Source: Rhodococcus spelaei
GTDB taxonomy: Bacteria; Actinomycetota; Actinomycetes; Mycobacteriales; Mycobacteriaceae
Direction of reading: 5' to 3'
Assembly (NCBI RefSeq): GCF_006704125.1
Contig: NZ_VIGH01000002.1
Span: forward strand, 310,001-374,000
Length of the DNA stretch: 64,000 nucleotides
Shown: positions 7,535 to 15,247 of the stretch, piece by piece
Layout: each line of letters starts with the position of its first letter
How positions within the stretch are numbered: position 1 is the stretch's first letter
The notes under the pieces: generated by a model
Seen by the model: only the letters and a program-made list of their open reading frames with translations
Told to the model about the DNA's origin: nothing
The model's database searches: none
Translations under genes and position numbers: made by a program

Positions 7535-10012
7535 CTAGAGCTTGATCATGGGAACGCCGCCGATCAGCATCAGGCGGACCTTCCCCGCGGACCCGAAATC
7601 CACGGTCACCGTTGCCGTCGGCCCGGTCCCCTTGGTCTCGAGCACCGTGCCCAGGCCGTACTTGTCGTGACTGACGCGGTCACCGACGGCGAGCACCAGG
7701 TGGTTGTTGCGCGCCTTCGGCGCGCCGAAGCTGGGAGTCGACGCTCCCCCACCCGATCCGGCACCGTATCCACCGCCGCTGCCGTAGCCTCCGCCGTAGC
7801 CGCGACCGCCACGGTCCCGACCGCCGCCGATCGCGCCACCGCCCGGGCCCGGGTCTTCTCGGCGCCAGTGCAGCAGGTCGGACGGAATCTCCTGCAGGAA
7901 ACGCGATTCCGGATTGGTGATCGGCTGGCCCCAGGCCGAGCGCAACACCGCGCGGGTGACGTAGAGCCGGTGCCGGGCCCGGGTGATGCCGACGTAGGCC
8001 AGGCGCCGTTCCTCCGACAGTTCAGCGGGATCGCCGAGTGCGCGCATGTGCGGGAACTGGCCGTCCTCCCAGCCCGTCACGAACACCACCGGGAACTCGA
8101 GGCCTTTCGCGGTGTGCAGGGTCATCAGGGTGACCACGCCGTCGCCGTTGTCCGGCAACTGGTCCGAGTCCGCCACCAGCGACACCCGCTCCAGGAACGC
8201 GGCCAGCGAACCCGGATCCGGTTCGCCCTCACCGGGATTGGTGTCGTCCTCGTCTGCGGCCGCCAGCGCACCCTCGAGGCCCTCGTCCACCTCGTCCTCG
8301 ATGCCCGCGGCGTTGCGTGCGTCGGAACTGAATTCGCGGGCGACGCTGACCAACTCGTTGAGGTTGTCCAGCCGCGCGCCGTCCTGCGGATCGCTGCTGG
8401 CCTCGAGTTCGGCGCGGTAGCCGGTCTTGTCGAGCACCGCCTCGACCACCTCGCCGATGTCGATCAGCCCGGTCCCCTCGGGCTGGGCCTCGGGCGGTGT
8501 CCCCTCGGGCTGCATGCTCGAGCGGATCTCGTCCATCATCTCCGCGAACGCAGCGATCGCCTTCTGCGACCGGGTGTTCAGCAGCGGAACGGTGCCCGCG
8601 GCCGCGTCACGCAGGGCCGCGGCGAACCCGATACCGCGCTGCTCCGAGTGCACGGCGACGCAGGCCTCGGCGCGGTCGCCGATGCCGCGTCGCGGGGTGT
8701 TGAGGATGCGGCGCAGGCTCACCGTGTCGTCGGGGTTCGCCAGCACCCGCAGGTACGCGACGATGTCGCGGACCTCCTTGCGCTCGTAGAACCGCACCCC
8801 GCCGACCACCTTGTAGGGCAGGCCGAGCCGGATGAAGATCTCCTCGAGCGCCCGCGAGGAGTTGTTGGTCCGGTAGAACACCGCGACGTCGCCGAACTTC
8901 GCGTCACCGTTGTCGACGAGCCTGTCGATCTCCGAGGCCACGAACGATGCTTCGTCGTGCTCGTTGTCGGCGACGTAGCCGGTGATCAGCTCGCCCTCGC
9001 CGGAGTCCGTCCACAGCCTCTTCTCGCGGCGGCCGGTGTTTCGGGAGATCACCGCGTTGGCGGCCGAGAGGATGTTCTGGGTGGAGCGGTAGTTCTGCTC
9101 GAGCAGGATGGTCCGGGCGTCCGGATAGTCGCGCTCGAATTCCTCGATGTTGCGGATCGTCGCGCCGCGGAAGGCGTAGATGGACTGGTCCGCGTCGCCG
9201 ACCACGCACAGTTCCGACGGCGGGACCGGCCCCTGCCCCTCGTCGCCGACCAGGGTGCGTACCAGTACGTACTGCGCGTGGTTGGTGTCCTGGTACTCGT
9301 CGACAAGCACGTGCCGGAACCGGCGCCGGTAGTACTCGGCCACCTGCGGGTGAGCCTGCAGCAATGCCACCGTCTCGCCGATCAGGTCGTCGAAGTCCAT
9401 CGCATTGGCCGCGCGCAGCCGCGCCTGGTAGTGGCCGAACACCTTCGCCACCAGCCGGACCAGCTCGTTCGGGGCCTTGTCGGCGTCCGCCGCGGCCTGC
9501 TCCGGCCCGACCAACTCGTTCTTGAGGTTCGAGATGTGGGTGGCCAGCAGTCGTGCCGAGTATCGCTTGACGTCGATCTCGAGGTCCTTGGAGATCATCG
9601 TCAGCAGCCGGCGCGAATCGTCCGCGTCGTAGATGGTGAAGTTCGAGTTCAGTCCCGGCAGCAGCGCCGCCTGCATCCGCAGGATCCGCACGCAGCTCGA
9701 GTGGAAGGTCGAGACCCACATGTTGTTCGCGCGCGGGCCCACCAGTTGCGCGACCCGCTCTCGCATCTCCGCGGCGGCCTTGTTGGTGAACGTGATGGCC
9801 AGGATCTGGCCGGGCGAGACGTCACGCTCGGCGAGCAGGTACGCGATCCGGCGGGTGAGCACCGCGGTCTTGCCGGATCCGGCACCCGCCACGATCAGAA
9901 GCGGAGAGCCGGTGTGCACGACCGCCTCGCGCTGCTGCGGATTCAGTCCGTCGAGAAGTGCGGCCGAGGACGTGCGGGCACCCGCGTGAGCTGCTGCTGA
10001 GAATGTGTTCAT
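7535..10012 (-). CDS. pcrA: ATP-dependent 3'-5' DNA helicase PcrA/UvrD
   Basis: The product has 825 residues, the size of actinobacterial UvrD1/PcrA. It unwinds DNA in nucleotide excision repair and resolves replication-blocking structures. Superfamily I motifs are clear: Walker A GAGSGKTAVLTRR near 45-57, motif Ia TFTNKAA, Walker B VDEYQDTN, motif III GDADQSIYAFRGA, motif IV QNYRS, motif V TLHTAKGLEF and motif VI AYVGITRA. After the helicase core the C-terminus is a glycine/tyrosine-rich linker (about 715-765) followed by a small domain (GDRVSHDKYGLGTVLE), the RNA-polymerase-interacting tudor-like region of PcrA. It is convergent with the small secreted gene and divergent from the chorismate mutase leader. 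Confidence 0.96.
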   Translation of the reverse strand: MNTFSAAAHAGARTSSAALLDGLNPQQREAVVHTGSPLLIVAGAGSGKTAVLTRRIAYLLAERDVSPGQILAITFTNKAAAEMRERVAQLVGPRANNMWVSTFHSSCVRILRMQAALLPGLNSNFTIYDADDSRRLLTMISKDLEIDVKRYSARLLATHISNLKNELVGPEQAAADADKAPNELVRLVAKVFGHYQARLRAANAMDFDDLIGETVALLQAHPQVAEYYRRRFRHVLVDEYQDTNHAQYVLVRTLVGDEGQGPVPPSELCVVGDADQSIYAFRGATIRNIEEFERDYPDARTILLEQNYRSTQNILSAANAVISRNTGRREKRLWTDSGEGELITGYVADNEHDEASFVASEIDRLVDNGDAKFGDVAVFYRTNNSSRALEEIFIRLGLPYKVVGGVRFYERKEVRDIVAYLRVLANPDDTVSLRRILNTPRRGIGDRAEACVAVHSEQRGIGFAAALRDAAAGTVPLLNTRSQKAIAAFAEMMDEIRSSMQPEGTPPEAQPEGTGLIDIGEVVEAVLDKTGYRAELEASSDPQDGARLDNLNELVSVAREFSSDARNAAGIEDEVDEGLEGALAAADEDDTNPGEGEPDPGSLAAFLERVSLVADSDQLPDNGDGVVTLMTLHTAKGLEFPVVFVTGWEDGQFPHMRALGDPAELSEERRLAYVGITRARHRLYVTRAVLRSAWGQPITNPESRFLQEIPSDLLHWRREDPGPGGGAIGGGRDRGGRGYGGGYGSGGGYGAGSGGGASTPSFGAPKARNNHLVLAVGDRVSHDKYGLGTVLETKGTGPTATVTVDFGSAGKVRLMLIGGVPMIKL

Positions 10013-10117
10013 CGCATCCCAACGCTACCGCCGGGCACCGACAGTGATGCCCCCGGCCGTGGCCCGACCAGGCACCCGACCGTGGCTGGACGTCGCGGTC
10101 CGTGGCAAACTGGAATC

Positions 10118-10189
10118 ATGCTCAGTGTCGACCCTCGCCAGAGCTGGCGATTTTTCTACGGGTACCGGACTCCGGTGCCCGTGGCCTGA
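10118..10189 (+). CDS. Aromatic-rich leader peptide upstream of chorismate mutase (candidate attenuator)
   Basis: A 23-codon frame opens with ATG at 10118 and stops with TGA at 10187-10189. Codons 10-16 read Trp-Arg-Phe-Phe-Tyr-Gly-Tyr, so five of seven consecutive codons are aromatic. A hairpin (GGTACCGGA 10161-10169 with TCCGGTGCC 10171-10179) overlaps the second Tyr codon, and a terminator hairpin with five T residues follows at 10200-10235, before the chorismate mutase gene. This is the architecture of ribosome-mediated attenuation in pheA-type leaders: stalling at scarce Phe/Tyr codons would change RNA folding and permit read-through. There is no strong Shine-Dalgarno, so the peptide may be translated from a leaderless transcript. 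The peptide frame and hairpins are seen; the regulatory role is inferred. Confidence 0.7.
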   Translation: MLSVDPRQSWRFFYGYRTPVPVA

Positions 10190-10199
10190 ACATCCCACG

Positions 10200-10235
10200 A
10201 GCCCCGCGGTCCGCTTCAGCGATCCGGGGCTTTTT
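10200..10235 (+). terminator. Rho-independent terminator of the aromatic leader
   Basis: AGCCCC at 10200-10205 pairs with GGGGCT at 10226-10231 (the G-C pair 10206/10225 extends it), and TTTTT covers 10231-10235. A run of U after a GC stem is rare in this genome's other hairpins, which marks it as a genuine intrinsic terminator. It lies 76 bp before the chorismate mutase start. Confidence 0.8.
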
Positions 10236-10310
10236 CGTGAGAAGGGCCTGGATCGGGTAACGACCCGCGGGACCGAAAACGATCCACAGAATTGACACGA
10301 GGAGAAGTAC

Positions 10311-10637
10311 ATGGGCGCCCACACTTCGCCGAACGACGCTTCGAACGAGGCAACCCCGGCCGAGGCCACGGCCGCTACCGACCTGCCCGCCAGCGAGGCC
10401 GAGATCAACGAGCTCCGCAAGGAGATCGACCGGCTCGACGCCGAGATCCTGGCCGCGATCAAGCGGCGCAGCGAGGTCTCGCAGATCATCGGCCGCACCC
10501 GGATGGCGTCGGGCGGACCGCGACTGGTGCACAGCCGGGAGATGAAGGTCCTCGAGCGCTTCAGCGACCTCGGCCAGGAGGGCCACACCCTGGCCATGCT
10601 GCTGCTGCGCCTCGGCCGCGGCCGGCTGGGGCGCTGA
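10311..10637 (+). CDS. Chorismate mutase, short actinobacterial AroQ type
   Basis: The product has 108 residues and converts chorismate to prephenate, the committed step to Phe and Tyr. After an Ala/Thr-rich leader (about 1-30) comes the all-helical AroQ domain: EINELRKEIDRLDAEILAAIKRRSEVSQIIG (split here only by eye), then RLVHSREMKVLERF and a C-terminal helix ending RLGRGRLGR. That end is like M. tuberculosis Rv0948c, which is a poor enzyme alone and is activated by complex formation with DAHP synthase through its C-terminus. The ATG follows AGGAGAAG. It is divergent from pcrA as in mycobacteria and is preceded by a candidate attenuator. Confidence 0.93.
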   Translation: MGAHTSPNDASNEATPAEATAATDLPASEAEINELRKEIDRLDAEILAAIKRRSEVSQIIGRTRMASGGPRLVHSREMKVLERFSDLGQEGHTLAMLLLRLGRGRLGR

Positions 10638-10640
10638 CGC

Positions 10641-10687
10641 GCCCGTGCGCGCGGTTCACCCCGGTTGGGGTACACGGCGCGCACAGT
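10641..10687. repeat. 47-bp palindromic repeat, copy 1
   Basis: The element starts GCCCGTGCGCG, has a nested palindrome TTCACCCCGG...GGGGT, and ends CGCGCACAGT. Two other copies of identical length occur at 29661-29707 and 35201-35247. This copy begins 3 bp after the chorismate mutase stop and could also act as its terminator. Confidence 0.75.
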
Positions 10688-10714
10688 CGGCGCAGCCGGA
10701 CAAAACGGTCAGCG

Positions 10715-10845
10715 ACTGCCGATATACGGTGACCACGGCCGTCCGTGCGGCCACGGTCGGCGAGGGAACCCGGTGCGATTCCGGGACTGACGCGCAACGG
10801 TAACGGTCCTGTCCAGGAGCGAAGTCCGAATGCTCGCCGATCGAG
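10715..10845 (+). promoter_or_regulatory. Cobalamin riboswitch upstream of the permease gene
   Basis: The plus strand contains the conserved series GAGGGAACCCGGTG, GATTCCGGGACTGACGC, GCAACGGT and AGTCCGAATGCTCGCC in the order and spacing of the cobalamin (B12-box) riboswitch, beginning after an ACGGTGACC element near 10725. It ends about 50 bp before the BtuC-like start. Adenosylcobalamin binding is expected to repress the transporter. Boundaries are approximate. Confidence 0.9.
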
Positions 10846-10898
10846 TTCGGTGACATTCCGGCCCCGCGACTGGGCCCTGGACCAGGAGTTACCGCTTC

Positions 10899-12023
10899 AT
10901 GCGACTTCGTCCCCTCCGCTGTACCGCTGCGCCGGCCGCGGCCAACGCGACGGACGTCTCCTCGCGCGCACGCGTTCCCAGTCCGCGGGCGGGGTCGACC
11001 CGCACCGATTCGAGAGCGCTGCTTGCCGCGATCCTCGCGGCAGGACTGGCTGCACTCGTCGTCTCGATCGCAGTCACCATCACGATCGGGCCGGCCGACC
11101 TGTCGGTCCGGGACGTCTACGCGGTGGTACTCGAGCACGTCGGTATCGGCTCGTCCGGGTTGAGCCGTCTGCAGGACGGCATCGTGTGGGAACTGCGGCT
11201 CCCGCGGACACTGCTGGCTGCGGTGTGTGGGGCCGGCCTGGCACTGTGCGGTGCGATCATGCAGTCGCTGCTGCGCAATCCTCTCGCCGATCCGTTCGTG
11301 CTGGGCATCTCCTCCGGTGCGTCGACCGGGGCGGTGCTGGTGGCGGTCGTCGGCATCGGCGGCGGCGCGATCTCCCTGTCGACAGGCGCGTTCGCGGGCG
11401 CGGTGGTGGCCTTCGCCGCGGTGGTCGCGCTGGCCGCGGGATCGGGTGGTGGCACCGCGCGGGTGATTCTCGCGGGAGTCGCCGGCACCCAGTTGTTCTC
11501 CGCGTTGACCTCGTTCATCGTCATGTCGTCGGCTGACGCCGAGCAGACGCGCGGGGTGCTGTTCTGGCTGTTGGGTTCGCTCAGCGGCGCGGACTGGACC
11601 GATGTGCTGTTGTGCGGCAGCGTGACTGCGCTCGGCATCGTCGCCTGCCTGGCTGTGGCGTCGTCGCTGGACGCGCTGACCTTCGGGAACTCCGCGGCTG
11701 CATCCCTGGGGGTGTCCGTGCGCAAGATCCGCGTCCTCCTGCTCACCGTCACCGCGCTGATCACCGCGGCGCTGGTCAGTGCCGCCGGAGCGATCGGTTT
11801 CGTCGGGCTGGTGCTGCCGCACGCAGCACGGTTCCTCGTCGGCCCCCGGCACAGTCGGCTGCTGCCGTCGACCGCGCTGATCGGCGCGGTCTTCATGGTG
11901 TGGGTGGACGCGATCGCCCGCACCCTGTTCGCGCCGCAGGAGATTCCGGTCGGTGTCGTCACCGCACTGATCGGCGTTCCCGCGTTTGCCCTCATCCTCT
12001 TTCGCATGCGGCGGACCTCGTGA
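10899..12023 (+). CDS. btuC: ABC transporter permease, FecCD/BtuC family (probable vitamin B12 import)
   Basis: The product has 374 residues. After about 40 basic/proline-rich residues come the ~10 transmembrane segments of the FecCD family. Family landmarks include WELRLPRTLLAAVCGAGLALCGAIMQ (positions about 95-120, shown here in part), NPLADPFVLGISSGAS, and GAIGFVGLVLPHAARFLVGPRH, where the GLxxPH segment contacts the ATPase. AGGAG lies about 10 nt before the ATG. A cobalamin riboswitch directly upstream argues that the substrate is B12 or a corrinoid rather than iron-siderophore. The next gene, convergent and 15 bp away, is the matching binding protein. No ATPase gene is adjacent, so the ATP-binding subunit must come from elsewhere. 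Confidence 0.88.
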   Translation: MRLRPLRCTAAPAAANATDVSSRARVPSPRAGSTRTDSRALLAAILAAGLAALVVSIAVTITIGPADLSVRDVYAVVLEHVGIGSSGLSRLQDGIVWELRLPRTLLAAVCGAGLALCGAIMQSLLRNPLADPFVLGISSGASTGAVLVAVVGIGGGAISLSTGAFAGAVVAFAAVVALAAGSGGGTARVILAGVAGTQLFSALTSFIVMSSADAEQTRGVLFWLLGSLSGADWTDVLLCGSVTALGIVACLAVASSLDALTFGNSAAASLGVSVRKIRVLLLTVTALITAALVSAAGAIGFVGLVLPHAARFLVGPRHSRLLPSTALIGAVFMVWVDAIARTLFAPQEIPVGVVTALIGVPAFALILFRMRRTS

Positions 12024-12038
12024 CGTGGCGGGCGGTGG

Positions 12039-13097
12039 TCACCGCCCGGTGGAACGCAACCCGTCGGCCAGCTTCTCCACCGCGTCGACCGCACGGATAC
12101 CGGGGTCCAGTTCGGAGCCGGTGAGCACCACGTAGCGGCGTTCACGCACCGCGGACAGCTCCTTCGTCACCGGATTCGATTCCAGGAAGGCTATCTTCGT
12201 GTCCAACGAGTCTCCGTCGACCCGCTTGCGGCTGAGATCACCGAGCACCAGTACGTCCGGATCGCGGTCCGCGAGGATCTCCCAGTTCACCTCCGGCCAG
12301 TCGTCCCGCGCGTCTGCGAACACGTTGACCGCGCCCACCTCGGCTGCGAGCAGACCTGGGGCGGAACAGCATCCGGCCATGTAGGGGGTGTCGATTCCGG
12401 AGAACCAGAAGGCGACGGTGGGCCGCTCGGCCCCCACCCCGGCGGCCGCAGTGGCAGCGTTCATCCGCGCCCGCAGTGTGTCGACCAACGCGGAGCCGCG
12501 CTCCTGGACATCGAAAATCGCAGCCAGTTCCCGAATTTCCCGGTACAGCGTGTCGACCGTGAGCGGCCGGTCACGGGTGACGTCCTCCCCCGCGACGGTA
12601 GCGTCCACGCACACCGAGGGCGACTGGTAGGTCGGCACGCCGAGTTGCGCGAAGCGGTCGCGGTCGGCGACGACCGCGGGTGTGAAGGTGTGTGCACTCG
12701 CGGAGGTCACCAGGTCGGGCTCCACACCCAGCACGGTTTCGAGCGAGGCGTCGTTGTCGGCCAGTCGCGGCACGGTCGCGTCGGACTCGACGAGATGTCC
12801 GAGCACCGGGTCGAACCACGTGGAGGTCCCGACCATCCGGTCCGCGAGGCCCAACGACAGCAGGATCTCGGTCGAGCTCTGATAGAGCGAGACCGCCCGC
12901 CGCGGTGCGGCACCGAAAGTGACTGTCTCGCCGCAATTGTCGAGGGTCAGCGGATATGCCGTGGCGCCGGGCTCATCCGGCACACCGCTGGATCCGACGA
13001 CGGATCGGTCGTTGCTCGCACATCCCGCGACGAGGGCGGCGCCGCAGATGAGGGTGGCGGCGGCGAGCACGCCGCGGTTGGCCGTGAATCTGGACAC
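12039..13097 (-). CDS. btuF: ABC transporter substrate-binding lipoprotein, BtuF/FepB-like (probable B12)
   Basis: The product has 352 residues. The N-terminus is a lipoprotein signal (hydrophobic stretch then LVAGC near residue 26), so the mature protein should be lipid-anchored outside the membrane. The rest is a periplasmic-binding fold of the helical-backbone class: VTFGAAPRRAVSLYQSSTEILLSLGL near 60-85 (key RAVSL...E), LETVLGVEPDLVTSAS near 118-133, and DPDVLVLGD near 280. It is transcribed toward the permease gene and has its own cobalamin riboswitch, so both halves of the uptake system answer to the same ligand from separate promoters. Siderophore binding cannot be excluded from the fold alone. 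Confidence 0.86.
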   Translation of the reverse strand: MSRFTANRGVLAAATLICGAALVAGCASNDRSVVGSSGVPDEPGATAYPLTLDNCGETVTFGAAPRRAVSLYQSSTEILLSLGLADRMVGTSTWFDPVLGHLVESDATVPRLADNDASLETVLGVEPDLVTSASAHTFTPAVVADRDRFAQLGVPTYQSPSVCVDATVAGEDVTRDRPLTVDTLYREIRELAAIFDVQERGSALVDTLRARMNAATAAAGVGAERPTVAFWFSGIDTPYMAGCCSAPGLLAAEVGAVNVFADARDDWPEVNWEILADRDPDVLVLGDLSRKRVDGDSLDTKIAFLESNPVTKELSAVRERRYVVLTGSELDPGIRAVDAVEKLADGLRSTGR

Positions 13098-13139
13098 GAG
13101 GGCACGTCCTTCGGTTGAGGGCCCGGTCGCGGGGCCCGT

Positions 13140-13290
13140 CGACGATGTAGGTCGGCATCTCTCGACGCCATGCCCGGCAAGCAGTCGGACTCGGGGCGGA
13201 GCCCCTCACCGTTGCGCGTCAGTTCCGGATTCGCACCGGATTCCCTCGCTGGACGGTTCGACCGTAGCAGTCAGCGGCTCGACCGCCCGC
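13140..13290 (-). promoter_or_regulatory. Cobalamin riboswitch upstream of btuF
   Basis: Read on the minus strand the segment gives CGAGGGAATCCGGTGCGAAT, CCGGAACTGACGCGCAACGG, then GAGTCCGACTGCTTGCC, the conserved core of cobalamin riboswitches. It lies 45-190 bp upstream of the binding-protein start. Its 5' part overlaps the 3' end of the hypothetical gene at 13206-13613. Confidence 0.9.
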
Positions 13291-13613
13291 CGCCAGTGCG
13301 GCCCCAGGGCCTGCTCGAGGCAGACCCCGTCGATCACGGTGTCACGCAGAACGGCCGCCAGTTCGTCCGTCGTGTGACCGACCGTGGAGTGCCAGGCCGC
13401 GCAGACAGAGGTGCGCCGGAACACCTGCAACACCAACTGTGCCGCCCCACGGCTCGGCGCCGACCGTAGCAGCGCATGCGCGATCAGCCGACGGCGGGCG
13501 GACAACGTCAGCGCGGACCTCGTCCACAGGTGTCGGTCGATGTAGTCCGCAGCCAACGCCGGGGTCACCGCAACGGCCGCGACGGCGCCGCTCGTACTGC
13601 GCGGGATGTCCAC
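13206..13613 (-). CDS. Hypothetical protein downstream of prpR
   Basis: The product has 135 residues from a GTG at 13613-13611 preceded by GGAGGG. I recognise no family. The codon third positions are strongly GC-biased in this frame from the start to about 13290, and the sequence looks protein-like (for example ALAADYIDRHLWTRSALTL and HTTDELAAVLRDTVIDGV), suggesting a small helical protein. It follows prpR by 19 bp on the same strand and probably shares its transcript. The last 25 or so codons run through the start of the cobalamin riboswitch of btuF, so the C-terminus either is real and overlaps the RNA element, or the true gene has been eroded. Confidence 0.5.
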   Translation of the reverse strand: MDIPRSTSGAVAAVAVTPALAADYIDRHLWTRSALTLSARRRLIAHALLRSAPSRGAAQLVLQVFRRTSVCAAWHSTVGHTTDELAAVLRDTVIDGVCLEQALGPHWRRAVEPLTATVEPSSEGIRCESGTDAQR

Positions 13614-13632
13614 GATCCCTCCGAATCTCGTG

Positions 13633-15069
13633 TCAGGAATGCGGGTACGGCAGGTTGCTACTTCTGTCCTCGTCCACCCGGATCGGCCTCCCGAGTTGCG
13701 GGAACGCACGCTGGGCGCACGCGGGCCGGTCGCACACCTTGCAGCCGGCTCCGATCGGGACCGGGGTCGCCGGATCGTCCACCTGGAGGCCGTGTGAGTA
13801 GACCAGTTTGTGGGCGTAGCCGATGTCGCAGCCGAGGCCGATCGCGAAGTTCTGTTCCGGCGCAAGGTATCCGATTCCGCCACTGTGGGTGGTCCGGGCG
13901 ATCCACAGGTAGGTGCGACTGTCGGGCATCTGGGCGACCTGGGTGAGCACTCGCCCCGGGTTGACGAAGGCCTCGTGCACGACCCAGAGCGGACAGCTAC
14001 CGCCGACACGAGAGAAGTGAAAGGCAGTGGCGGACTGTCGCTTCGAGATGTTTCCGGCCCGATCGGTACGCACGAAGAAGAACGGCACCCCGCGGTGCCC
14101 CTTACGTTGGAGGGTGGAGAGTCGATGACAGATCGTCTCGAATCCGACCTCGAACTCGATCCCGAGCAGGTCGATGTCGTAGCGCAGCGACTCCGCAGCG
14201 CGGAGGAACCTGGTGTACGGCAGGATCAGTGCACCAGCGAAGTAGTTCGCCAACCCTATCCGGGCAAGGGCGGCCGATTCCGCGTTGAGCGAATCATCCT
14301 CGGCAACAAGCGAATCGAGTAACGTTGCGTGAGCGAGAAACGCCAGCTGCGTGGCCATCTGGAAGGCGCGCTGCCCCGGCGTCAGTCGACGGGCAATGGT
14401 CAGCGTGCGCCCACGCGCGTCGAACGCGCGCTTGGGACCGAAGGCCACACCGTCCCCCGTGCCCGTTTCGTCGGCCCGGATCTGCACGGTAACCCCGAAG
14501 TCCGAGCGCAACAGTTCCGCCAACTGCAGGTCGAGCGCACCCACGCTCAGGCCACTGCCGGTGAACATCTCCTCCGCCGCCTCGTCGAGCTCGGGGATGT
14601 GATTACGGCGGTCGTAGAAGAAGTCGCGCACCGCCTCGTAGGGCATCGGAGCGTATTCCGCGCCAGTCGGCTCGCCACCGGACAGTTGCGCAGAGAACTG
14701 CTCGATCTGGTCGTTCGCGGAATGCAGCCGCCGGTGCAGGGCCACCAGGGTGCGACCGATCGCGGGCATCCGGGCCACCAGTTCCTCGACCTCGCCGGGC
14801 GTCGCCTCGCCGGCCTCCGCGGTCTCGGTGAGCACCTCGTGCAAGTCCGCGACCAACCGGGCATCCTCGTCCGTGGCGAAGAACTGCACATCCAGGTCGA
14901 ACGCCGCGTTCAGCTTCATGAGAACCGGCACCGTCAGCGGACGCTGGTCGTTCTCGAGCTGGTTCAGATAGCTCGGCGAGAGTCCCAGCCGCTTCGCGAG
15001 CGCAAGCTGAGTCAACCCACGCTCCTCACGCAGTCGCCGCAGTCGAGCACCGGCGTACATCTTCCGCAT
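13633..15069 (-). CDS. prpR: Transcriptional activator of the methylcitrate cycle, PrpR/RamB family
   Basis: The product has 478 residues from an ATG at 15069 with GGGAGGA five bases before it; the frame is open further upstream but that start lacks support. Residues about 5-60 form an XRE helix-turn-helix ([31 protein letters not shown] region). The middle is the IrrE/ImmA-like domain and the C-terminus the ScfR/DUF2083 domain, ending with CKVCDRPAC, the cysteine cluster that binds an iron-sulfur centre in M. tuberculosis PrpR. It is divergent from prpDBC, the arrangement of Rv1129c with prpC/prpD, and the shared promoter holds TTTGCAA boxes. RamB, its paralogue, controls acetate genes, but context favours PrpR. 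Confidence 0.92.
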   Translation of the reverse strand: MRKMYAGARLRRLREERGLTQLALAKRLGLSPSYLNQLENDQRPLTVPVLMKLNAAFDLDVQFFATDEDARLVADLHEVLTETAEAGEATPGEVEELVARMPAIGRTLVALHRRLHSANDQIEQFSAQLSGGEPTGAEYAPMPYEAVRDFFYDRRNHIPELDEAAEEMFTGSGLSVGALDLQLAELLRSDFGVTVQIRADETGTGDGVAFGPKRAFDARGRTLTIARRLTPGQRAFQMATQLAFLAHATLLDSLVAEDDSLNAESAALARIGLANYFAGALILPYTRFLRAAESLRYDIDLLGIEFEVGFETICHRLSTLQRKGHRGVPFFFVRTDRAGNISKRQSATAFHFSRVGGSCPLWVVHEAFVNPGRVLTQVAQMPDSRTYLWIARTTHSGGIGYLAPEQNFAIGLGCDIGYAHKLVYSHGLQVDDPATPVPIGAGCKVCDRPACAQRAFPQLGRPIRVDEDRSSNLPYPHS

Positions 15070-15120
15070 CACTGTCCTCCCGAGGGCCCCGAGTCGTCGC
15101 TGCCGCGAGCGTACCCGTAC

Positions 15121-15184
15121 ACATTTGCAACATTCGCAAATGTTGGTCGGTTCGACCGCAAACATAGTCATTTGCAACATATTT
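15121..15184. promoter_or_regulatory. Cluster of TTTGCAA-type PrpR/RamB boxes
   Basis: ATTTGCAA at 15123-15130 is followed by its inverted partner CGCAAATG at 15135-15142, and TCATTTGCAACAT recurs at 15168-15180, 68 bp before prpD. PrpR and RamB recognise TTTGCAAA-like half sites. The cluster lies between prpR and prpD and could serve both autoregulation and activation. Confidence 0.65.
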
Positions 15185-15247
15185 CAGGTCGTCAAAGGAG
15201 TGTGTAGCGTGCGAAATATCGGCTGGACATCGCTACTCGGAGGTTTG

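Noticed and set aside
7667-10000. Plus-strand open frame of 777 codons
   Set aside because: Entirely antisense to pcrA, with valine/arginine/aspartate-rich non-protein-like composition.
10656-12145. Minus-strand frames over the permease gene and riboswitch
   Set aside because: They cross the cobalamin riboswitch and the FecCD permease, whose features are clear on the other strand.
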